DNA of 63,668 nt. Origin: a virus. Below the pieces are notes generated by a model that saw nothing but the letters and a program-made list of their open reading frames with translations, was not told where the DNA came from and did not search any database. Location of the stretch: the IMG/VR virus record IMGVR_UViG_3300049432_000050, positions 1 to 63,668 of that record. The stretch is one strand, 5' to 3'. Within the stretch, counting starts at the first letter, position 1. Each line of letters starts with the position of its first letter. The translations under genes and the position numbers were made by a program. Below are positions 6,522 to 14,751 of the stretch, in pieces.

Positions 6522-6743
6522 ATGAACATCGAAATCGGCATGAGCCGAGTGGGCCTCCGTAGTTTCGCGAACGACATCCTCACGGCGTGCGACGAGCACT
6601 CGGAGGGCCAAGGCATCGAGGTTTGCCTGACCGCTCAGCCGAACGGGAGCGGTCCCGAGTTGACGATCACGCTCGACAACGACGACATGGAAGACCGCGA
6701 TGATCTGTCGGACGACGTCGCGTACTGGACGCTGAACGCGTGA
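6522..6743 (+). CDS. Hypothetical acidic protein, 73 aa
   Basis: First gene behind the early promoter. It has an Asp/Glu-rich C-terminus and short beta-strand patterns (IEVCLTAQ, LTITLD). An AAAGGCAGGG site precedes the ATG. No family is known to me; its position suggests an early host-interaction protein. Confidence 0.65.
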   Translation: MNIEIGMSRVGLRSFANDILTACDEHSEGQGIEVCLTAQPNGSGPELTITLDNDDMEDRDDLSDDVAYWTLNA

Positions 6744-6967
6744 TGCTGACCCCGATCGTCACGGAGCCGGGAGACCGCGCCCGCCGTGCGTATCGCCGGG
6801 AGATCCGGTCCGCGCTGAAGATCGGTGTGCACCCGACGGATGTCGCGGTTGTCGTCACGGCGTTCGCTGGTGAGCGCCCGGAGCCGGAGGAACTGCGGTG
6901 CGCGCTGGAGCAGTACGTCCCGGCGCTGATGCTGGTCGACGCGAGCGACGAGGAGCACCGGCGATGA
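6740..6967 (+). CDS. Hypothetical protein, 75 aa
   Basis: A helical, arginine- and glutamate-rich protein. It starts at GTG 6740 (4-bp overlap) or ATG 6743. It is coupled on both sides. No motif is recognised. Confidence 0.6.
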   Translation: MMLTPIVTEPGDRARRAYRREIRSALKIGVHPTDVAVVVTAFAGERPEPEELRCALEQYVPALMLVDASDEEHRR

Positions 6968-7176
6968 GCACCGGGACGTCGAAGCCGTGGAAGTTCCCGA
7001 TGCCGCCACGAACCGCGGACGAACAGGCGCGGTGGGATGTGGAGGATCAGCGTCGCCGTGACCGGCAGGCGAGCATGGTCACGGGCGTAACTGCGGCCGA
7101 CATGCCGGGACCGTGCGCACTCGCCGTGCTCGTCGCGGGTGCCGCTGTGTGCGGCTGGCTCGGCCGGGGCGCGTGA
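6964..7176 (+). CDS. Small membrane protein, 70 aa
   Basis: A polar, charged N-terminal two-thirds is followed by one C-terminal transmembrane helix (CALAVLVAGAAVCGWLG). It is coupled to the preceding and following genes. This tail-anchored topology recurs in several neighbours here. Confidence 0.6.
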   Translation: MSTGTSKPWKFPMPPRTADEQARWDVEDQRRRDRQASMVTGVTAADMPGPCALAVLVAGAAVCGWLGRGA

Positions 7177-7361
7177 TGTCCGTTCTTCTTCATCGACCCG
7201 TGCTGCTGATCGTCGCGCTTGTCCTGTCGACAGTCGGCACGGTGCCGTTCGTCGGCTGGACGTGGGCGATCGTCCTGAACGTGGCGATGCTGCCGCTGAC
7301 AGCCGCGCTGGGCGTCGTCGTGGGATTCGTCGCTGGGAAGGCCCGGCGCGGCAAGTCCTGA
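7176..7361 (+). CDS. Two-pass membrane protein, 61 aa
   Basis: Two hydrophobic helices (about 8-28 and 30-54) are joined by a short turn containing Gly-Trp-Thr-Trp. The C-terminus is basic. The start shares its A with the previous stop (TGATG). It is of holin-like size but lies far from the lysin; a membrane-exclusion role is equally possible. Confidence 0.55.
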   Translation: MSVLLHRPVLLIVALVLSTVGTVPFVGWTWAIVLNVAMLPLTAALGVVVGFVAGKARRGKS

Positions 7362-7368
7362 AAGCAGA

Positions 7369-7400
7369 CCGGCCCCCGCCTAAGGCAGGGCGGGGGCCGG
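7369..7400 (+). terminator. Strong GC terminator hairpin
   Basis: CCGGCCCCCGCC (7369-7380) pairs perfectly with GGCGGGGGCCGG (7389-7400) across an 8-nt loop. It separates the first four early genes from the next operon. There is no T tract. Confidence 0.75.
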
Positions 7401-7430
7401 GAGAACCATTCAACCGAGAACCGAGGGCTC

Positions 7431-7742
7431 GTGATCGAAGGCGCACGCATCATATCCGTATCACACCAACAGCAGCCGTTGACGGCGCTGCAGACCGCTG
7501 AACGACGGCTCGCGCGTGCCCTGGAGGCGCGTGGGATCGCTGAGGCGGTGGAGCAGTCCGCGGAGACGAACATCGTTCGCCACGGCGGCCCGGACAAGGC
7601 GTCGGCGTACCTGATCAGTCGTTGGATGCGGTCGCATGAGCGCGTGTTCATCTGCGACGTGGAGGTGCGGCGCTGGAACACGAGGCTGGAGGCGGCGATG
7701 GTGGCCGAGCACACGAACGGAGGACGGGCAAATGGACGTTGA
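7431..7742 (+). CDS. Hypothetical helical protein, 103 aa
   Basis: Begins at GTG shortly after the terminator, without a good ribosome-binding site. It is predominantly helical with a basic, His/Arg-rich middle. It overlaps the next gene by 11 bp. No family is recognised. Confidence 0.55.
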   Translation: MIEGARIISVSHQQQPLTALQTAERRLARALEARGIAEAVEQSAETNIVRHGGPDKASAYLISRWMRSHERVFICDVEVRRWNTRLEAAMVAEHTNGGRANGR

Positions 7743-8046
7743 CCGCATCATGCTGTTCGAGGGAGCCGAGGGCGACCCCGCGACGGGCGACGGGTGGCTG
7801 CCGAGCGTCTGGCTCGAGCGCGACGGGACCGACCTGTACCTCGGAGTCAATGAAGAGGTAGCGGGCGTCGCGGAAGGTGTACCTCGCGACGCGTTTGATG
7901 CGATCCGTGCGCGCCAGTTGACAGGCGCCGAGCGGCGCGTCCTGCTCGCCGCCGTGATGGGCGACCACATGAACCCGGACGACCTCAACACCGCCGTCGC
8001 AAAGCTCGAATCGGTGCTCGACGAGGACGGAGGACAGTCAGCATGA
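7732..8046 (+). CDS. Hypothetical protein, 104 aa
   Basis: An acidic protein with an N-terminal beta-rich half (IMLFEG, VWLERDGTDLYLGV) and a helical C-terminal half. An AACGGAGGACGG site lies upstream of the ATG. There are no catalytic motifs. Confidence 0.6.
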   Translation: MDVDRIMLFEGAEGDPATGDGWLPSVWLERDGTDLYLGVNEEVAGVAEGVPRDAFDAIRARQLTGAERRVLLAAVMGDHMNPDDLNTAVAKLESVLDEDGGQSA

Positions 8047-8267
8047 ACGTGTTCAGGTTGCAGCGGGAGGCAAGGGCCCGGTCGCATGAGGCGACGGTCG
8101 CCCACGACCGCGGAGACTGGACGGAGGCCGCGCAATTGCGCAACGAGGCCACGGACCTGTGGGGGGCCGCGACCGAGCGGTGGCGCGTCTGGGAAGGGCG
8201 ACTCGTGCTCGTCGTGGCCGTGTCCGCGATCGTGTGCATCGCGGCGGTCGGCGGGTGGGTGGCATGA
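8043..8267 (+). CDS. Tail-anchored membrane protein, 74 aa
   Basis: A charged helical N-terminal part with tetratricopeptide-like Ala/Glu/Arg spacing precedes one C-terminal transmembrane helix (LVLVVAVSAIVCIAAVGGWV). It is linked by 4-bp overlaps to both neighbours. Confidence 0.6.
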   Translation: MNVFRLQREARARSHEATVAHDRGDWTEAAQLRNEATDLWGAATERWRVWEGRLVLVVAVSAIVCIAAVGGWVA

Positions 8268-8398
8268 CCCTCGTTCTGCTCGTTCTGCTCGTCGTGTCTC
8301 TGCTCGGCATCCTCGTCCTGGACGCGCTGCTGCGTGGCTGGGGCGACACCCGGCAGACCCCGTACCCCGCACCCCGCGACTCAGGAGATCTGCCATGA
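8264..8398 (+). CDS. Small N-terminal membrane-anchor protein, 44 aa
   Basis: An N-terminal transmembrane helix of Leu and Val is followed by a short polar tail. It lies immediately upstream of, and overlaps, the response-regulator-like gene. It lacks any sensor domain, so it is not a recognisable signalling partner. Confidence 0.5.
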   Translation: MTLVLLVLLVVSLLGILVLDALLRGWGDTRQTPYPAPRDSGDLP

Positions 8399-9120
8399 CT
8401 GCCTTGAGCATCGAGCGGCCGGTCGCGCTGGTCGTCGAGCAGGACGACAAAGTCCGGGTCATGCTCGGTGACAACCTGACCGCGGACGGCTTGGAGGTCA
8501 TCACCGCGGGCGACGCTGGCGAGGGCTTGCGGCTCGCTGGCCGGCACGCGCCGGATGTCGCGGTCGTCGGCGTGAACGGCGGGTCGGGCCGGGACTTCGC
8601 GAAGGTCGTGCGTGCCGGCGAATCCGGCGTTGACCGCCGCTTGCCGATGGTGCTCCTCGGCGGCGATCAACGCGAGCTCGACACGCTCCGCGCGTTCCAG
8701 GCCGGGGCGGACGACTACATGGCGCGGGAGGGCTTCAGCTACCCGGTGCTGTACGCCCGTGTCCGGGCGTTGCTCAGGCGTGTCGAGCTGGATCAGCAGA
8801 CGCGGGAGCGGGTGCGGCGCGCGGGCGGCGTCACGATCGATGGTGCGACCAGGGTCGCGACGATCGAGGGTGGCCCGCCGATCAGCCTGACGAAGCACGA
8901 GTTCTCGCTGTTGTGGGCGCTCGCGGGGGATCCGTTGCGGATCTTCGCGAAGGAGGAGTTGCTGCGGATCATGGGCAACCGTGCGTCGGGGTCGTTGCGG
9001 ACCGTCGATTCGCACGCGTCCAGGTTGCGTAAGAAGTTGGGGAACCCGCCCGGCGTCGTCGTGGGGCGTTGGGGCGCGGGGTACTCGTTGCTGGCGGCCG
9101 AGAGCGCGGTGACGTTGTGA
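8395..9120 (+). CDS. OmpR-family response regulator with degenerate receiver
   Basis: 241 residues. Residues about 10-125 align with a receiver domain, but the positions needed for phosphorylation are lost. The acidic pair reads VEQDD, the acceptor Asp position is Gly in VAVVGVNGG, the Ser/Thr switch is Gly (VLLGGD), and the invariant Lys is missing in GADDYMAREGF. Residues about 145-235 form a winged-helix transcriptional domain (LTKHEFSLLWALAG, TVDSHASRLRKKL, WGAGYSLL). It is probably a phosphorylation-independent DNA-binding protein that mimics or competes with host regulators. A CAGGAGA site precedes the ATG. The wing sequence resembles Thermoleophilia regulators from memory, pointing to a host-derived gene. 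No kinase is encoded nearby. Confidence 0.85.
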   Translation: MTALSIERPVALVVEQDDKVRVMLGDNLTADGLEVITAGDAGEGLRLAGRHAPDVAVVGVNGGSGRDFAKVVRAGESGVDRRLPMVLLGGDQRELDTLRAFQAGADDYMAREGFSYPVLYARVRALLRRVELDQQTRERVRRAGGVTIDGATRVATIEGGPPISLTKHEFSLLWALAGDPLRIFAKEELLRIMGNRASGSLRTVDSHASRLRKKLGNPPGVVVGRWGAGYSLLAAESAVTL

Positions 9121-9308
9121 GCGCGCCGCTCGTCACTCCGCTGCAGATTTGGGCCATAGCAGCGTGCTTTCCCCTCAAGGCCGTCTACATCTCGCAGGTC
9201 GCCCCGTTCGACAAGTTACCTGTCCCGAAGGGCACGGTATGGGTCGGCGCTGAGAACGAGCCAGCTGGGGTCGTCCTTCTGCCCGATGGTTCGGAGGATC
9301 AGTCGTGA
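9117..9308 (+). CDS. Hypothetical protein, 63 aa
   Basis: Begins at GTG overlapping the regulator stop. It is mostly beta with an Ala/Ile-rich N-terminus. No family is known. It is coupled between the regulator and the RecT operon. Confidence 0.55.
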   Translation: MSAPLVTPLQIWAIAACFPLKAVYISQVAPFDKLPVPKGTVWVGAENEPAGVVLLPDGSEDQS

Positions 9309-9520
9309 GCGGTCTGCTTGCCGAGTTGGAGGACGCGTACGCGCTCGCCGTGAAGCTGCGCAACGCGCTCGGGAACATCGCCAGCGCCGCAGGGGAATCG
9401 CTGAACGTGGAGCACGCGGCCAGCGGCGGCGACGACAGGCTGAACGACATCGCCGACCTCGCGGATGACCTTACGAGCCAGATCAGTAATCAGTGCACAG
9501 CGCTGAGAGGGAGCATGTGA
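9305..9520 (+). CDS. Hypothetical helical protein, 71 aa
   Basis: Two amphipathic helices with heptad spacing (LLAELEDAYALAVKLRNAL, then DIADLADDLTSQI). It is coupled to RecT by TGATG, so it might be a recombination accessory. It has no annotated relatives that I recognise. Confidence 0.55.
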   Translation: MSGLLAELEDAYALAVKLRNALGNIASAAGESLNVEHAASGGDDRLNDIADLADDLTSQISNQCTALRGSM

Positions 9521-10620
9521 TGGCCGAGGAACCGGGCACCGAACTGCCCGCCGAGCACGAGCTTCAAGGCGAGCCGATGGCGCTCATCAAGCGCGTCCCG
9601 TTGCCTCCCGCGATCGGGCCGCACGTCCTGTCCGACGATGAGATCCGCCGGACGTGGCGGCTGTCGTCGGCGTTGGCGGCGTCGGGGATGTTCAAGGATG
9701 CGCGGCAGGCGGAGGTCGCGTTCGCGAAGGTGCTGATCGGCCAGGATCTCGGGATCAGCGCGACGCGTGCGCTGGCGGGCATCGACATCGTGAAGGGCAA
9801 CGTACAGTTGCGTGGCGTGCTGCTCCTCGCGTTCGTCCGCGAATCCAAGACGTACGACTACAAGATCATCGAGCTGGACGGCGAGACGGAGATCCCGGAC
9901 GTCAAGACGGACGCCGAGCGCGAGGCGAAGCAGCGCGCGACGCTGCGGTTCTTTCAGATCCAGCCGGACGGGTCGCGGGAAGCGCTGACGCCGGACATCA
10001 CGTTCACGATGGCGATGGCCCGCAAGCAGGGCAACGTGAAGACGGACAGTGCGTGGATGTCGGCGCGGCGGAACATGCTGTTGTGGCGGGCGGCGTCGGA
10101 TGGCGTGAAGTTCCATTGCCCCGACCTCCTCGGCGGGGTCCCTGTCTACGTCGAAGGCGAACTCGACAACGTCAGGGGCGAGATCGGGGCGGGCACTGGC
10201 ACCGGGGAGGCGCGCGGCGTGGACCTCGGCCCGGAGGTTGAGGCGGTCATCGCCCGCGCGACGGAGCTCGGGCATGCCGGCCTGTCGGATCGTGCGTCGA
10301 TCGAGACGCAGCTGGGGGATCAGCCGCCGTGGAAGTTTCAGGAGTGGGTGCGCGCCGCGAAGCTCGAGCTTGACGGGGTGCCGCGGGACGCTGAGGTCGT
10401 CGAACCGATAGACGCCGCGGATGTGGAGGCGCCGGCGGCGGACGACGCGGAGGTGATCGAGGCGTTGCGTGCCCGCGCCCTGGATCTCCTCGCTGACGCC
10501 GACGGGTTCGATCAGGAGGACGACCCCGACAAGGCCGCGATGGCGCGTGAGGAGGCGGAGCAGATCATGGCTCGCGTCGATCGTGCGGACACCGGTCAGA
10601 CGACGCTCGGGGGGCTGTGA
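9520..10620 (+). CDS. recT: RecT-family single-strand annealing protein
   Basis: 366 residues. The core (about 45-215) shows the RecT order: a helical start (EVAFAKVLIGQDLGIS), GNVQLRGVLLLAFV, a strand with YDYKI, and SAWMSARRNMLLWRAAS ahead of a CPDLLGGVPVY segment. The C-terminal 130 residues are acidic and probably disordered. The protein should anneal complementary strands during phage recombination and replication-fork repair. The following gene is a matching RecB/Cas4-type nuclease, the usual partner arrangement. The start shares its A with the upstream stop. Confidence 0.85.
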   Translation: MAEEPGTELPAEHELQGEPMALIKRVPLPPAIGPHVLSDDEIRRTWRLSSALAASGMFKDARQAEVAFAKVLIGQDLGISATRALAGIDIVKGNVQLRGVLLLAFVRESKTYDYKIIELDGETEIPDVKTDAEREAKQRATLRFFQIQPDGSREALTPDITFTMAMARKQGNVKTDSAWMSARRNMLLWRAASDGVKFHCPDLLGGVPVYVEGELDNVRGEIGAGTGTGEARGVDLGPEVEAVIARATELGHAGLSDRASIETQLGDQPPWKFQEWVRAAKLELDGVPRDAEVVEPIDAADVEAPAADDAEVIEALRARALDLLADADGFDQEDDPDKAAMAREEAEQIMARVDRADTGQTTLGGL

Positions 10621-11693
10621 TGACGGTTCGTGAGCGTCCGACGACGTACCGCCAATCGACGTTGCGCAGTTTCGAAACGTGCGCCAGGCGCGCGATTCAC
10701 GGTCTCGCGCTGGACGATGATCTGTCGGCGGGGAACGTTGGTGCTTCGGCGGCTCTCGGCGCAGCGTTCCACGCTGTGGCCGCTGAGATTCTGCGGACGT
10801 TGCGCCGCACGGGTGAGCAGCAGATGCCGACGCAGGAAGGAATTGAGATTCTTTATGAGGTCATGGCCCGCGGCGATTGGGTGCTCGGCGCCGACGAGCG
10901 TGATGACCTGCGCGCGTTCGTGTTGACGTTCTGCTCGTACTACAAGTGGCCGCGGCCCCCGATGGCGCTCGAGCGGCAGATCGCGACGGACATCGTGTGC
11001 CCTGACGGCGTGACGCGGACGCTGACGGGGACGCCGGATGCGCTCGTCGCGGATCCCCCGGACGGCGTTATTGCGATTGACTATAAGACGGGTCGTGGTG
11101 AGCGCAGGTCGCCGCGGAAGATGCCGGCGGGGGACGATCCGATCGTTGGCCGCGAGTATCTGTCTGTCGGCGGCACGTTCCAGCTGGACGTGTATGGCCT
11201 GCTCGTGCTGCGCGAGTATCCGGCGGCGCAGCGTGTGACGCTCAGGGAGGCGTGGTTGCGGTTCGGTGAGCGTTGCGAGGCGACGCTTGGCCGTGACGAG
11301 CTTGAGCATGTCGAGCGGGAGATCGCCGTGCAGATGATGCTCTTGGACCGCGCGATCGACGAGGGGCCCGATGGGAAGCTCGCGAAGCCGCGGCCGGGCC
11401 GTCAGTGCTTGCGGGCGTGCCCGGTGAAGCGGTCCTGCCCGATCCCCGCGGAGCAGCGCGGCGTTGGCGCTCTCGCGGACTCCGCGGACGCGGACGCTGA
11501 GGCGGCGCGGTTCGTTGTTGTCGATGCGCTGCGGCAGGAGCAGCGGGACGCGTTGAAAGCGGTGTACGAGGAGACGGGCCGGCCGCCCGAGGTTGGGGAT
11601 GGCCGCGGGTTGTTCTGGCGCGACAAGGCGGCGGGCGGCCGGGATTTCGGCGTTTGGCCGCTCTCGGATCACAACGGAGGGGAGCAGGCATGA
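10620..11693 (+). CDS. RecB/Cas4-type PD-(D/E)XK nuclease
   Basis: 357 residues. TLTGTPDAL (near 140) and AIDYKTG (near 153) supply the acidic and Lys residues of a PD-(D/E)XK core. FQLDVYGLLVL follows as the motif-IV-like helix. A cysteine cluster near the C-terminus (CLRACPVKRSC) could hold an iron-sulfur cluster with an upstream Cys, as in Cas4 and AddB. The probable job is 5' or 3' resection to feed RecT. It is coupled by TGATG to recT; a GTG 3 nt earlier is an alternative start. Confidence 0.8.
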   Translation: MTVRERPTTYRQSTLRSFETCARRAIHGLALDDDLSAGNVGASAALGAAFHAVAAEILRTLRRTGEQQMPTQEGIEILYEVMARGDWVLGADERDDLRAFVLTFCSYYKWPRPPMALERQIATDIVCPDGVTRTLTGTPDALVADPPDGVIAIDYKTGRGERRSPRKMPAGDDPIVGREYLSVGGTFQLDVYGLLVLREYPAAQRVTLREAWLRFGERCEATLGRDELEHVEREIAVQMMLLDRAIDEGPDGKLAKPRPGRQCLRACPVKRSCPIPAEQRGVGALADSADADAEAARFVVVDALRQEQRDALKAVYEETGRPPEVGDGRGLFWRDKAAGGRDFGVWPLSDHNGGEQA

Positions 11694-12055
11694 GCAGGTT
11701 GAGCGATTACGAGTTCGATCGGATGCTCGACGAGCACCAGGAGCGCGAGCGCGAGGACGCGGTGGGACGTGCCGTGATCGGAGACATCGAGGCGCGGCGT
11801 CCTGATGCCGAGCGGCGGGAGATCACGTTCGCGGAGTTGTGCTGCGGTGACTACATGACCAACGAGGACGGTCCGGCGGCGCGTTGGGTCAAGGTCGAGA
11901 AGATCGATGGCACTCCGGCGACAACCGCTGAGGCGACGGTGACGTTCGTCACGCCGCAGCCTCTCGGCGTGGCGCTGGAGGACCACTGGATTATCCGCCG
12001 GACGTGGGATACGCCCGTCACGATCGACGCGGCGGTCAGGAGCGAACAGGCATGA
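11690..12055 (+). CDS. Hypothetical protein, 121 aa
   Basis: The N-terminal third is charged and helical (DRMLDEHQEREREDAVG) and the rest is beta-rich with no motif. It overlaps the nuclease by 4 bp. Possibly a small OB- or Tudor-like fold, but that is only a guess from strand spacing. Confidence 0.6.
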   Translation: MSRLSDYEFDRMLDEHQEREREDAVGRAVIGDIEARRPDAERREITFAELCCGDYMTNEDGPAARWVKVEKIDGTPATTAEATVTFVTPQPLGVALEDHWIIRRTWDTPVTIDAAVRSEQA

Positions 12056-12237
12056 GGACTCGCACGCTGGAAGACGTCATGGCGCTACGCCGATCCATTC
12101 GGATGCGAGCGCAGATCGGCCGCTCGTTGCACACGATGGCGTCGGGAATGGGCGGACTCGCGCTCGCCTTCGACCGACTTGGGGACGTGTCGCGACGCTT
12201 TATCGCCGCGCTGGACGACCGAAAGAAGCGGACATGA
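12052..12237 (+). CDS. Small basic protein, 61 aa
   Basis: An arginine-rich helical peptide with a short Gly/Ala-rich hydrophobic centre and a KKR tail. It is coupled on both sides. It may bind nucleic acid; no family is recognised. Confidence 0.55.
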   Translation: MRTRTLEDVMALRRSIRMRAQIGRSLHTMASGMGGLALAFDRLGDVSRRFIAALDDRKKRT

Positions 12238-12683
12238 GCGCGATCACGTTCAAGCATGGGCCGGTGACGATCACGGTCGACGGGCTCCCCGAGTCGGTGT
12301 CGGAGGAGGCGGTCAAGCTCGAGCTCGCGTTGCACAGTCTCCCGTATGACGATCCGCACGCGGCGTTCGCTGCGAACTTCGCGGCGTTCGGAGGCACGAG
12401 CACCTTTCCGCAGGTTGACGCGCGGCGGGAGTTCTCGTGCAAGTCGGCGGTGCTCGGTGTCGACGAGTTTGGGGAGGGCACCGAACTGCGCAGCGAGGTC
12501 ACGCTGTACCCGCCAGCGAACGACATGCGGGCGCCGCGGCAGTCGGATGCGATTGCGGCAGCGCTGGAGGAGGAGCGGCGTGACACGCAGGGTGGTCTTC
12601 CTGTCGCACCGGAGTGCGCCGGGGCGTGCGTGTGCGATCCGGCGTGCGACGCGTTCGCGCCATGCGAACGGCTGGGCTCGTGA
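12234..12683 (+). CDS. Hypothetical protein with C-terminal cysteine cluster, 149 aa
   Basis: A beta-strand-rich N-terminal domain (FKHGPVTITVDGL) is followed by a helical part and a C-terminal CAGACVCDPACDAFAPC run that could bind zinc. It is coupled to the next winged-helix gene by GTGA. Confidence 0.6.
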   Translation: MSAITFKHGPVTITVDGLPESVSEEAVKLELALHSLPYDDPHAAFAANFAAFGGTSTFPQVDARREFSCKSAVLGVDEFGEGTELRSEVTLYPPANDMRAPRQSDAIAAALEEERRDTQGGLPVAPECAGACVCDPACDAFAPCERLGS

Positions 12684-13033
12684 GCCCGAAGCGCAAGCGT
12701 GTATCGCTGACGCAGCGGTACACCAGCACGAACCGGGCATTCTGGAGCGTCGGCCGCGAACTCGGGATGCGCCCCGCCGCCATCCGCGTGCTCGTCGCCG
12801 TCGCTGACCGTGGAGGCCGCGCGACCACGACGGAGCTCAACGCAGACGTCGACCTTCAGCAGTCCGACGTCGCCCGGATGCTGCGCGAGCTGTACGCGGC
12901 GGGGCTCGCTACCGGCGTCGCGGTCGACGGTGGCCGGCGGCGTGGTGGCGTGACGACGCGGGTGTCGTTGACGGGTGAGGGCCGCGAGCTCGTGGACCGT
13001 GTCACAGCGCTGGTGAACGGGGCGGGCAAATGA
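12680..13033 (+). CDS. MarR-like winged-helix protein
   Basis: 117 residues from GTG. The order helix, ATTTELNADVDLQQSDVARMLRELYAAGL, then a Gly/Arg-rich wing and VSLTGEGRELVDRV, matches the MarR fold including the terminal dimerisation helix. The wing GGRRRGG is unusually basic. Likely a transcriptional regulator of phage or host genes. The next gene also carries a helix-turn-helix. Confidence 0.7.
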   Translation: MSPKRKRVSLTQRYTSTNRAFWSVGRELGMRPAAIRVLVAVADRGGRATTTELNADVDLQQSDVARMLRELYAAGLATGVAVDGGRRRGGVTTRVSLTGEGRELVDRVTALVNGAGK

Positions 13034-13431
13034 GCGCGGCGGCGCGGCACACGACCGGCACGATGCTGCTCGCTCGCACGATGTACGGCACCGGTGATGC
13101 TTGGACGCCGACGGAGATCGTTAGGTATCTCGCGGAGCAGGGCGTTGTCGTGGATCGGGTCACGGTCCTGCGGTGGGTGGATCCTGGGTTCGCGGAGCGA
13201 CGACGCCGGGAGCAGCGTGATGCCGCGAAGCGCAGGCGCGCGAGGGTCGCTGCGGTGCCGGTGTTGGACAGGATGCGCGAGCTGCGGTCGGCGGGCCTGT
13301 CGTTCTCGGGGATCGCGATCGTCGTGCTACTGGACTGGGGTATCGACTTGAGCGCGGATCAGGTGCGGTACTACATGCGCACGGGCCGTGAGCCCCGCAT
13401 CCCGAAACGCAAGGCGGCGGCGAATGCCTGA
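13030..13431 (+). CDS. Helix-turn-helix protein, 133 aa
   Basis: Two HTH-like segments are visible: TPTEIVRYLAEQGVVVDRVTVLRW, read in two parts near residues 26-49, and LSFSGIAIVVLLDWGIDLSADQVRYYM near the C-terminus. A basic linker (RRREQRDAAKRRRARV) lies between them. The layout recalls transposase- or resolvase-type DNA-binding regions without a catalytic domain. Confidence 0.6.
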   Translation: MSAAARHTTGTMLLARTMYGTGDAWTPTEIVRYLAEQGVVVDRVTVLRWVDPGFAERRRREQRDAAKRRRARVAAVPVLDRMRELRSAGLSFSGIAIVVLLDWGIDLSADQVRYYMRTGREPRIPKRKAAANA

Positions 13432-13798
13432 GTGCTTCTTTCGCGGCTGGCCGGGCGCTGGTCCGTGCGACGGTGCGCTGATCCGCGCACACCTGATCCC
13501 GCGGCAGAAGATCAAGCAGGCCGTTCGGGGCAATCACTACTTCCCCGAGTCGCACAAGGTCAGCGCGGTCGAGCAGCAGCAACGCGCGATCAGGGATTGG
13601 CTGGACGATCCGCGGTCGTGGGTGCCGTGCTGCGGTGGGCCGATGGGCTTGTCGGGACATCACGGGATGCTCGATGTGTCGCGGAAGCTGCGGATCTCCC
13701 GTGACGTTCTTCCCGCGGCAGTCGAGGAGTTCGCCGCAGAGCTGGGCTTGATGTGGTGGCTGGACAGGACGTATCCGAAGATCAATCGAGAGGGGTAG
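13424..13798 (+). CDS. HNH-like zinc protein, 124 aa
   Basis: CFFRGW...GPCDG and PCCGGPMGLSGHHGMLD supply Cys/His ligands. IRAHLIPRQ resembles the first His strand of an HNH-type beta-beta-alpha fold. Similar proteins are common in actinophages between early genes. Nuclease activity is uncertain because the final catalytic His/Asn is not clear. Confidence 0.5.
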   Translation: MPECFFRGWPGAGPCDGALIRAHLIPRQKIKQAVRGNHYFPESHKVSAVEQQQRAIRDWLDDPRSWVPCCGGPMGLSGHHGMLDVSRKLRISRDVLPAAVEEFAAELGLMWWLDRTYPKINREG

Positions 13799-13800
13799 CG

Positions 13801-14232
13801 ATGAGCATCACGCAGACGCAGGGGAACCAGGATGGGGCCGTGCCCGACGCGCCCGAGGATCCGCCGGAGGCCGCGACGACGCGGAAGACGACGTTCCGGG
13901 TGTACGCGGATTTCAAGGTTCGCGACAAGATCGAGCGGTGGGCTGCCGCCAGCGATGTCGCGGGGGCTCAGCAGTTGCTTCGCTCGTTCCCGGTGGACGC
14001 GGTCGATGATGACCTGATGTACCTCGGGACGTACGACGCGACGCATCGCGACAACGCCGCGGAGCAGATGATGGCCGACAAGGAGCCGTCGGACAGGGTG
14101 CGGCTCGTGCAGCTCACGTACGCGGCGCACATCGACATGTGGTTCCCGGTGTTGAGTGTGGCGTCGGGGTACGTGAAGGATGTCCCCGCGGTCTGGGAGA
14201 TCAATCCCGTCAGCCGCATCGGCGGGCGATAG
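13801..14232 (+). CDS. Hypothetical protein, 143 aa
   Basis: A disordered polar N-terminus (about 30 residues) precedes a compact alpha/beta domain with a TTFRVYADFKVRDKIERWA start. An AGAGGGGTAGCG site lies upstream. No family is recognised. Confidence 0.6.
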   Translation: MSITQTQGNQDGAVPDAPEDPPEAATTRKTTFRVYADFKVRDKIERWAAASDVAGAQQLLRSFPVDAVDDDLMYLGTYDATHRDNAAEQMMADKEPSDRVRLVQLTYAAHIDMWFPVLSVASGYVKDVPAVWEINPVSRIGGR

Positions 14233-14236
14233 AGCC

Positions 14237-14551
14237 ATGCCCGCTACGGAAGAGAAGATCGATCCGCGGTCGCTTGTGCGGGTCCTGATGCGCGGCGACC
14301 GCGCGACGGGCCGTCACGGGAAGGATGGGCCGCTTGCGACGCTGACCGTCGCGCGGTTGCATGACCTGTCGGACCGGGAGGCGTTGGAGCTCGTGCCGTA
14401 CGCGTATGGCTTCGCGGTCGCGTTGAATAACGAGCCGCTGGATTTCACGGATGCCTTGTGCGAGGAGCATGCGGAGATTGTGTTGGCGGGGTGGCAGGAT
14501 GGGGCGCGGGAGGACCCGGACCGGACCATGCCCGCGGCGGTGAACCCATGA
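14237..14551 (+). CDS. Hypothetical protein, 104 aa
   Basis: A mostly helical protein with a basic N-terminal third and an acidic, Trp-containing C-terminal part. It is separated by only 4 bp from the preceding gene. No motifs. Confidence 0.55.
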   Translation: MPATEEKIDPRSLVRVLMRGDRATGRHGKDGPLATLTVARLHDLSDREALELVPYAYGFAVALNNEPLDFTDALCEEHAEIVLAGWQDGAREDPDRTMPAAVNP

Positions 14552-14751
14552 GCGGTCTCGTGAACAGCGAAGGCTTCAAGTTCGGCGCTGCCTACCGGGC
14601 ACTGAAGCACGCCGCCGAGTCGCGCGGTCTGATCGTTTCGCCACCGTACGCCGACGCGAAGGCGCGCGAGGCGTTCACTAACGGCTACGAGTCGGCGCTG
14701 AGCGACGTCGCCCTCGGCCGCCTGCCCGTGCCATCGCCGGAGACCCCATGA
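14548..14751 (+). CDS. Hypothetical protein, 67 aa
   Basis: A short protein with aromatic residues in a FKFGAAYRALKHAAES helix and a YADAKAREAFTNGYESAL helix. Both ends overlap neighbours by 4 bp. No family. Confidence 0.55.
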   Translation: MSGLVNSEGFKFGAAYRALKHAAESRGLIVSPPYADAKAREAFTNGYESALSDVALGRLPVPSPETP

